Assembly: GCF_005886345.1 (NCBI RefSeq)
Contig: NZ_PNEC01000063.1
Span: 1-38,316 of the forward strand
DNA from: Pseudoalteromonas phenolica
GTDB taxonomy: Bacteria; Pseudomonadota; Gammaproteobacteria; Enterobacterales; Alteromonadaceae
DNA: 38,316 bases
Direction of reading: 5' to 3'
Shown here in pieces: positions 33,336 to 38,316 of the stretch. Within the stretch, counting starts at the first letter, position 1; each line of letters begins with the position of its first letter. Both the position numbers and the translations under genes were made by a program. The notes beneath the pieces were generated by a model. That model was given only the letters and a program-made list of their open reading frames with translations, had not been told where the DNA came from and searched no databases.

Positions 33336-34991
33336 ATGGAACAAACTGAAATCATAAACAGCAATAGCTTATCTGATGACTTAGGTAACGAGCTTGCATT
33401 GCAACATTTGCTAAAATTGGCTATTGAACTTTCTTCAGAGCGCTGTACCGAGAAATTGCTAGAGAATATTTTACAAAGTGCTATGGAATTGACCGGCTGC
33501 GATGGAGGAACAATTTATTCAGTTCTTGACCAAAAATATTTAGAGTTTTCGACCCTGATTAATAGACCATTAAATTTACATTTAGGTGGTACATCCTCTA
33601 AAGATATAAACTATGCGCCTATCTCAATTTTTAACGAATATAACCAACCAAATAATAAAGCGCTAGTTGCGATATCTGCAGCAACCAGAGAATGTATATG
33701 CATTGATGATGTTTATGCGTGTTCACAATATGATCTAACCGCAGCAAGAGAGATGGATAAGAAAACGGGGTATCATACTCAGTCAGTATTGACTATCCCA
33801 CTTGAAAATCATGAGGATGAGCTAAATGGCGTATTACAATTAATAAACCCTAAAATAAATGGTGAAGTAATTCCATTCTCGGCACATCAAATTAGTATGT
33901 TGAAATCCATGGGCGCATTAGCTGCTGTTGCTCTTACTAACAGACAGCTGATTGATAATATGGAAGAGTTGTTCCAATCTCTAACGCGGTTAATTGCTAA
34001 GGCAATAGATGAGAAATCACCATATACTGGCGGTCATTGTCGTCGGGTACCAATTTTAACAATGATGATTGCAGACGCCGTCCATAATTACGACGAAGGC
34101 CCCTTAAAAGATTTCAAAATGTCTGATGCGGATAAGCATGAACTATCAGTAGCAGGTTGGTTACATGATTGTGGAAAAATAGCAATTCCAGAATCAGTTA
34201 TGGATAAATCTACAAAGCTAGAGTGTGTTTTTGACCGCATTGAATTGTTGATACATAAAGTTGAGATAGTTAAACGTGATTTAGAAATAAAGTTTTTAAA
34301 AGCATTATTTGAAGCCCAAAAGCAAGAAGATTTACTCAAGCAAGAGACATTAACAACAGAATATAACAATGAAATTAGTTACATTGAAAGTGAACTGGCC
34401 TTTTTACAGAAAACAAATCTGGGTGGTGAGTTTATGCATGAAAGTAGTAAACAAAGGGTGAATTCCTTTGCTGAAAAATATGAGTTGATGGTAAATGGGA
34501 TAAAAGCCCCAATTCTGACAGAAAATGAAATTTATAATCTTAATATTGATAAAGGCACATTAACCAAAGAGGAAAGGAGTATCATAAATAAGCATATGGA
34601 TATAACCATTGCGATGTTAGAAGCACTACCTTTCCCGAAACATTTGAAAAGAGTACCGGAGTTTGCTGGTGGTCATCATGAAAAAATGGATGGTACAGGA
34701 TATCCAAAAGGTTTAACTAAAGAGCAAATGTCTGTTCCAGCTCGGATGATGGCTATTGCCGATATATTTGAAGCATTGAGTGCTGCAGATAGGCCTTATA
34801 AAGAAGGGAAACCTTTAAGTGAATGTTTATTTATAATGGCTAAAATGACACAGCAATCTCACCTAGATCCTGATTTATTTACTATTTTTATAAAGTCTGG
34901 TGTTTACATGCTCTACGCTAAACAATATATGAAGCCAGAGCAAATTGATGAGATTGATATTACTTCACTACCTGGGTTTATTAATATTTAA
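33336..34991 (+). CDS. GAF/HD-GYP domain phosphodiesterase
   Basis: A 551-residue cytoplasmic protein. A GAF domain (about 20-205) is followed by an HD-GYP domain (about 220-530). Key residues are present: HCRRV, H277-D278 in LHDCGK, the double His GGHH, and G455-Y456-P457 in GTGYPKG, followed by ARMMAIADIFEALSAADRPYK. HD-GYP enzymes hydrolyse c-di-GMP or related dinucleotides. About 115 residues (roughly 290-405), rich in charged and coiled-coil-like sequence, are inserted after the DKSTKL segment and before the TLTKEERSIINKH helix. The GAF domain may bind a cyclic nucleotide such as the cAMP made by the upstream cyclase. The gene is 8 bases after the cyclase gene. Confidence 0.92.
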   Translation: MEQTEIINSNSLSDDLGNELALQHLLKLAIELSSERCTEKLLENILQSAMELTGCDGGTIYSVLDQKYLEFSTLINRPLNLHLGGTSSKDINYAPISIFNEYNQPNNKALVAISAATRECICIDDVYACSQYDLTAAREMDKKTGYHTQSVLTIPLENHEDELNGVLQLINPKINGEVIPFSAHQISMLKSMGALAAVALTNRQLIDNMEELFQSLTRLIAKAIDEKSPYTGGHCRRVPILTMMIADAVHNYDEGPLKDFKMSDADKHELSVAGWLHDCGKIAIPESVMDKSTKLECVFDRIELLIHKVEIVKRDLEIKFLKALFEAQKQEDLLKQETLTTEYNNEISYIESELAFLQKTNLGGEFMHESSKQRVNSFAEKYELMVNGIKAPILTENEIYNLNIDKGTLTKEERSIINKHMDITIAMLEALPFPKHLKRVPEFAGGHHEKMDGTGYPKGLTKEQMSVPARMMAIADIFEALSAADRPYKEGKPLSECLFIMAKMTQQSHLDPDLFTIFIKSGVYMLYAKQYMKPEQIDEIDITSLPGFINI

Positions 34992-35007
34992 ATAATTAGG
35001 GGATCGT

Positions 35008-35748
35008 ATGCTTAGACTTGGTTTTATACCTTTTTCTTATTATGTGATCTCAGATTGTTTTAATTTCAGCAGTCACAAATCAATTAGCGCTGACGTATTG
35101 TTTAAACAAATAAAGTTTACTGGCGTTCAAGCGCTTACACTTGTTATTACTATTTCTTTTGTGACGAGCATACTTATTGTCGCACAAGGCTTCCCTATAT
35201 TATCTTCTGTTGGTCAACAGAGTTTAATCTTTGATATTTTGATCGCAGGTATTTTTAGAGATGGCGGGCCATTCATCGTTAGCTTTATCATATTAGCGCG
35301 ATCTGGTACTGCAATTACTACTGAGTTAGGCAATATGGTTGTCAACAAGGAGATTGATGCACTTAATGCGATGGGTATTTCTATCATTTCTTATTTAGTA
35401 GTCCCAAGAGTTGTAGGGATGTTTTTGTCGGTAATAATTTTAATGAGCTACTTCATGGTATCAGGTTTGGTTAGTAGCTTTGTTACCGCATCGATGTTTA
35501 ACCATATGCCGCTTTCTAGTTTCACCAATGGGTTGCTTGATAAATTAACACTCCTTGATTTTATCATAATGAGCTCAAAAGTGTCTTTATCAGCGCTCAT
35601 CGTCGCCTTGATTACTTGTTATCATGGCTTGAAAGTTGAACAAGCAACAACTGAAGTACCTCAAAGGAACATAAAAGCAGTAGGTCAGAGTGTTTTTAGT
35701 ATCTGTTTTATCCATCTTTGCTTAACTAGTGCAATGATAATACATTGA
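35008..35748 (+). CDS. MlaE-like ABC transporter permease (MCE system)
   Basis: A 246-residue inner-membrane protein with about five or six hydrophobic segments. The family signature is clear: RDGGPFIVSFIILARSGTAI, TELGNMVVNKEIDALNAMGI and YLVVPRV. Such permeases pair with an ATPase and an MCE protein to move phospholipids or other lipids between the inner and outer membranes. There is no fused STAS domain and no separate MlaB-like gene nearby. GGGGATCG upstream is the ribosome-binding region. Its stop lies just before the ATPase start. Confidence 0.93.
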   Translation: MLRLGFIPFSYYVISDCFNFSSHKSISADVLFKQIKFTGVQALTLVITISFVTSILIVAQGFPILSSVGQQSLIFDILIAGIFRDGGPFIVSFIILARSGTAITTELGNMVVNKEIDALNAMGISIISYLVVPRVVGMFLSVIILMSYFMVSGLVSSFVTASMFNHMPLSSFTNGLLDKLTLLDFIIMSSKVSLSALIVALITCYHGLKVEQATTEVPQRNIKAVGQSVFSICFIHLCLTSAMIIH

Positions 35749-35755
35749 GGTGAGC

Positions 35756-36415
35756 ATGAATCTATCACTTGTACATGTTAGTCACACAGCTAATGATAAG
35801 GCTTATATAAGGGATGTTAATTTAATAGTTGAGCATGGAGACTGCTGTGTAATAAAAGGCAAATCAGGTTGTGGAAAATCACTTTTGTTTAGTATTTTAA
35901 GTGACATAATCAGACCTGATAATGGGCATGTTTTAATTGATGGTGTGCATATAAACAGTATGTCCAAGAAACAATATGACGATTATAAAAAAAACATGGG
36001 TGTCATTTTTCAACTGCCAGCACTTATTTCAAATTTAACAGTTAAAGAAAATCTTCTTCTACCATTAAACCGTTATTTAACCGATGTTTGCTTAGAGCAA
36101 AAAGAAAATATTGTCAGTCAAAAATGTGAAGAAATTGGATTAAAAGACTATTTAAATAAAAGGACAGAGCACTTATCAATTGGTATGGCCTCTCTTGTGG
36201 GAGTGGCTAGAGCGACACTTTTAAAGCCAAAGTTAGTCATATGGGATTCACCGCTCAATGAGGTTGATAACGACTGGGTCGATTATGAATTACAGTTAAT
36301 TCAGAGTATGAAAAATGATGCTGTCACACAAATCCTGTTTTCAAATAGACATGTTATAGACTCACTTTGTTCTAGTCGCTTTTACTTAGAGCAAGGGAAA
36401 TGCTATGCAGCATAG
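35756..36415 (+). CDS. MlaF-like ABC transporter ATPase with degenerate catalytic motifs
   Basis: A 219-residue ATP-binding subunit. Walker A is intact (GKSGCGKS, 35-42) and the Q-loop is present (VIFQ, Q86). The signature is LSIGM (140-144) in place of LSGGM/LSGGQ, Walker B reads VIWDSP with D164 but Ser165 where the catalytic Glu belongs, and the switch region reads SNRHV with Asn where His is expected (His lies two residues on). ATP binding is likely but hydrolysis may be weak or altered. ATG 35756 is preferred because GAGGTG lies just upstream; GTG at 35750 would add two residues. It overlaps the MCE gene by 11 bases. Confidence 0.9.
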   Translation: MNLSLVHVSHTANDKAYIRDVNLIVEHGDCCVIKGKSGCGKSLLFSILSDIIRPDNGHVLIDGVHINSMSKKQYDDYKKNMGVIFQLPALISNLTVKENLLLPLNRYLTDVCLEQKENIVSQKCEEIGLKDYLNKRTEHLSIGMASLVGVARATLLKPKLVIWDSPLNEVDNDWVDYELQLIQSMKNDAVTQILFSNRHVIDSLCSSRFYLEQGKCYAA

Positions 36416-37442
36416 TTTAGTGAAAGAGCATAAAGCAGTTATATCATTTATATTTTTTGGTTCTTTATTATTCGCTATTACATTAGGAACAATCTTAAGT
36501 TCAAAACATTACTTTTCGACCAAAGCTATATTTTTTACAGAACTAAACGATGCAAAAGGATTGTCAACACACCCACTAATTTACTTTAAAGGTATTGAGA
36601 TAGGCCGTATGGAATCTTTCTCTTTCGATTTTCAAACTAATAAAATCAAGTCTAACTTTTGGATACTTAAAGAGTTTGAGCATATTGTCACTCAACATTC
36701 TATATTACAAAGTGAGCAGCACCCTATATTTGATGAAGTATATTCTTTTAACTTAATTACTCCTGATTCAGCTATTAACGATGATTTATTAAAACTAAAG
36801 GAGGGAAGTTTGGTTTATCATTCATCAAGTGAATATGCTTTAAGATTAATTGCAGAAAATAAAAATAAATTACCTAAAAATGATGTTGAAGAAATTTTAG
36901 AAAACATAAACTCACTACTTTCCAATCTTCAGCAAGAAGACAATCCATCTGCTGGATCGCTTTTTAGGGCTCTGGATAGAGTAGCGAAGATCAGTGAACA
37001 ACTATTAATGATTACTGAAAGTATAGAGCGAAGTGGTATAGTTGATAAGGCTGATAAAACATTAATTCAAGCTGAAAAATGGATTACAAGTCTTCCAGTC
37101 ATAGTCGAAAAGTTGAGTAACTCATTAGATCGTGTAGATAAACTATTGATAACATCAGAAAATGTTATAAATGCTTATAAGTCACCAGAAAAAATGGTTT
37201 CTTCTTTGACTAATAACCAGTTACCTATGGTACTGAGCAATATCAATGATAATTTAAATATAGTAAAAGGTATGTTATCTGATGTGCATACAGAACGTGC
37301 GCAATTCATGATGACAATATATCAAAGTCAGCAAGTATTAAATGAACTTGAAAAAACACTTCAAGCTTTAAATAATAACCCATTTTTAAAAGGAGGTATT
37401 CATGAAGAAAAGCAAGATATAAAGGCTGAAGTTTATGACTAA
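36405..37442 (+). CDS. MlaD-like MCE domain protein
   Basis: A 345-residue protein anchored by one N-terminal membrane helix (about 11-32). The MCE fold follows (about 40-125), with FFTELNDAKGLSTHPLIYFKGIEIGRMESF matching the family pattern of a GL turn and a G-x-x-IGRV/M strand. The rest (about 155-320) is predicted to be long helices or coiled coil, ending in NNPFLKGG, similar to the tail of many MCE proteins. MCE rings form the periplasmic channel or shuttle of lipid transporters. The long helical region could bridge the periplasm. It overlaps both neighbours (11 and 8 bases). Confidence 0.88.
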   Translation: MQHSLVKEHKAVISFIFFGSLLFAITLGTILSSKHYFSTKAIFFTELNDAKGLSTHPLIYFKGIEIGRMESFSFDFQTNKIKSNFWILKEFEHIVTQHSILQSEQHPIFDEVYSFNLITPDSAINDDLLKLKEGSLVYHSSSEYALRLIAENKNKLPKNDVEEILENINSLLSNLQQEDNPSAGSLFRALDRVAKISEQLLMITESIERSGIVDKADKTLIQAEKWITSLPVIVEKLSNSLDRVDKLLITSENVINAYKSPEKMVSSLTNNQLPMVLSNINDNLNIVKGMLSDVHTERAQFMMTIYQSQQVLNELEKTLQALNNNPFLKGGIHEEKQDIKAEVYD

Positions 37443-38244
37443 GATGCTTATATTTTTTGTTTTATTTTTATTGCTATTATCTTGCTCTCAAGTGGCAGAC
37501 AAAAAAGTTGTTTATAATGATTTAAATAAATTATCTTTACAATGGTTCCAACAAGCAGAGCGGCAAAGATTAAATCATCAATTCGAAAAATCACTTAAAA
37601 GTTACGATAAAGCTTATAAGTTCTCATTGCTTAGGAACAATTTAGAAACACAACTCTTTAGCCTGATGAGACAAGCTTTGGTATATAGCAAATTAAATAA
37701 TCAAAAAATTAGTTCGGATTTATTGATACAAGCAAATAACCTAATCACAGTTGAGTTTAATTCACATATTCAAACTTATAATTTAATGAAGGCGAGAGTT
37801 TTAGCGAATTTAGGTAAAAAGGCTGAAGCAAAAAACTTACTTTTCAAATATAAAATGAATTTTGAAGAGAAAGAAAAAGAGAAAGAAATATATATAAATT
37901 GGTTTGAGTATGAACTATCAAAATATCCCAAACCTGGAGTTTCTTTGTCAGATGATTTTAATTTATTACTTAATGCATATCAGTGTGATTCATTGAATAA
38001 TTTAGAGGTTTTAACGTACGTAGGTATGTCTTATTTATATTTACTTATACAAGAAAACAGTGAGAAAGTAACTGAGGTATCAACAAAGTTGCTTGATGTT
38101 TTCGAAGAGCAAGAGTTGCCAGCTAAAATAAAAGAAATTTATGAATATATGGCTGTGTATCACAGAAATATAAATAATATTAAAACATCAAATTACTATG
38201 CAAAAAAAGCTAAGAAAATAGGTGAGGTGTTAGATGCATATTGA
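37435..38244 (+). CDS. TPR-like lipoprotein, last gene of the operon
   Basis: A 269-residue protein whose N-terminus is a lipoprotein signal peptide (lipobox LLSC, lipidated C17, no Asp at +2). The mature chain is almost entirely helical with TPR-like repeats (for example KSLKSYDKAYKFSLLRNN and YMAVYHRNINNIKTSNYYAKKA), so it probably acts as a scaffold at the outer membrane. It takes the place where MCE operons often encode an auxiliary lipoprotein, although it does not look like PqiC/MlaA. An outer-membrane partner for the MCE protein is inference. The gene overlaps the MCE gene by 8 bases. No terminator is visible in the 72 bases after it. Confidence 0.8.
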   Translation: MTKMLIFFVLFLLLLSCSQVADKKVVYNDLNKLSLQWFQQAERQRLNHQFEKSLKSYDKAYKFSLLRNNLETQLFSLMRQALVYSKLNNQKISSDLLIQANNLITVEFNSHIQTYNLMKARVLANLGKKAEAKNLLFKYKMNFEEKEKEKEIYINWFEYELSKYPKPGVSLSDDFNLLLNAYQCDSLNNLEVLTYVGMSYLYLLIQENSEKVTEVSTKLLDVFEEQELPAKIKEIYEYMAVYHRNINNIKTSNYYAKKAKKIGEVLDAY

Positions 38245-38316
38245 TCAGTTAAATAGTTTTTTATTATAAGCGGCTTTTAAAACGTCTAATTTAGTTGTAC
38301 TAGCTCAGACTTGATC

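Noticed and set aside
1..38316. CRISPR array, prophage, insertion sequence or integron
   Set aside because: No regularly spaced repeats, transposase, integrase or terminal inverted repeats with flanking duplications were seen.

Overview
This window looks like chromosome from a marine, A+T-rich gammaproteobacterium of the Alteromonadales type (Pseudoalteromonas/Colwellia-like). The assignment rests on E. coli-like thrS-infC-rpmI-rplT, PykA, Gnd, AnsA, 67-kDa SppA and FadH, together with many SDR, M14, SulP and LytTR genes. No rRNA, tRNA, CRISPR array, insertion sequence or prophage was seen.

Positions 1-21.8 kb are core chromosome in short transcription units separated by clear intrinsic terminators. 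In order: the end of an unknown gene, a small unknown gene, a DUF3010 gene and an endonuclease/exonuclease/phosphatase-fold gene (both minus), the translation cluster thrS-infC-rpmI-rplT, an SDR gene (minus), an M14 peptidase-gloC pair, an Lrp/AsnC regulator, a SulP transporter, a LytS/LytTR two-component pair, pykA (minus) divergent from gnd, sppA-ansA (minus), and fadH. Regulatory DNA can be read here: two tRNA-Thr anticodon-arm mimics before thrS, an AUU start for infC, a structured leader before rpmI, a FadR-type operator before fadH, a LacI-type palindrome between pykA and gnd, and a 30-bp perfect palindrome touching the ansA start.

Positions 21.9-38.2 kb hold one co-directional run of ten intact genes plus one truncated duplicate, with overlaps or very short gaps throughout and visibly higher A+T. 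In order: a Slam-like TPR/beta-barrel outer-membrane protein; a periplasmic FecR-domain protein; a 1892-residue lipoprotein with Ig/cadherin-like repeats and delta-60 repeats; a truncated 5' copy of an MBL-fold gene; the intact MBL-fold gene; a CHASE2 class III adenylate cyclase; a GAF/HD-GYP phosphodiesterase with an insertion; then an MlaE-like permease, an MlaF-like ATPase with degenerate catalytic motifs, an MlaD-like MCE protein and a TPR-type lipoprotein.

My reading (inference) is that the operon couples an outer-membrane lipoprotein export module, a periplasm-sensing cyclic-nucleotide module (FecR, CHASE2 cyclase, HD-GYP, MBL hydrolase) and an MCE lipid-transport module. I know of no described system with this composition, and it is the best candidate in the window for something new.
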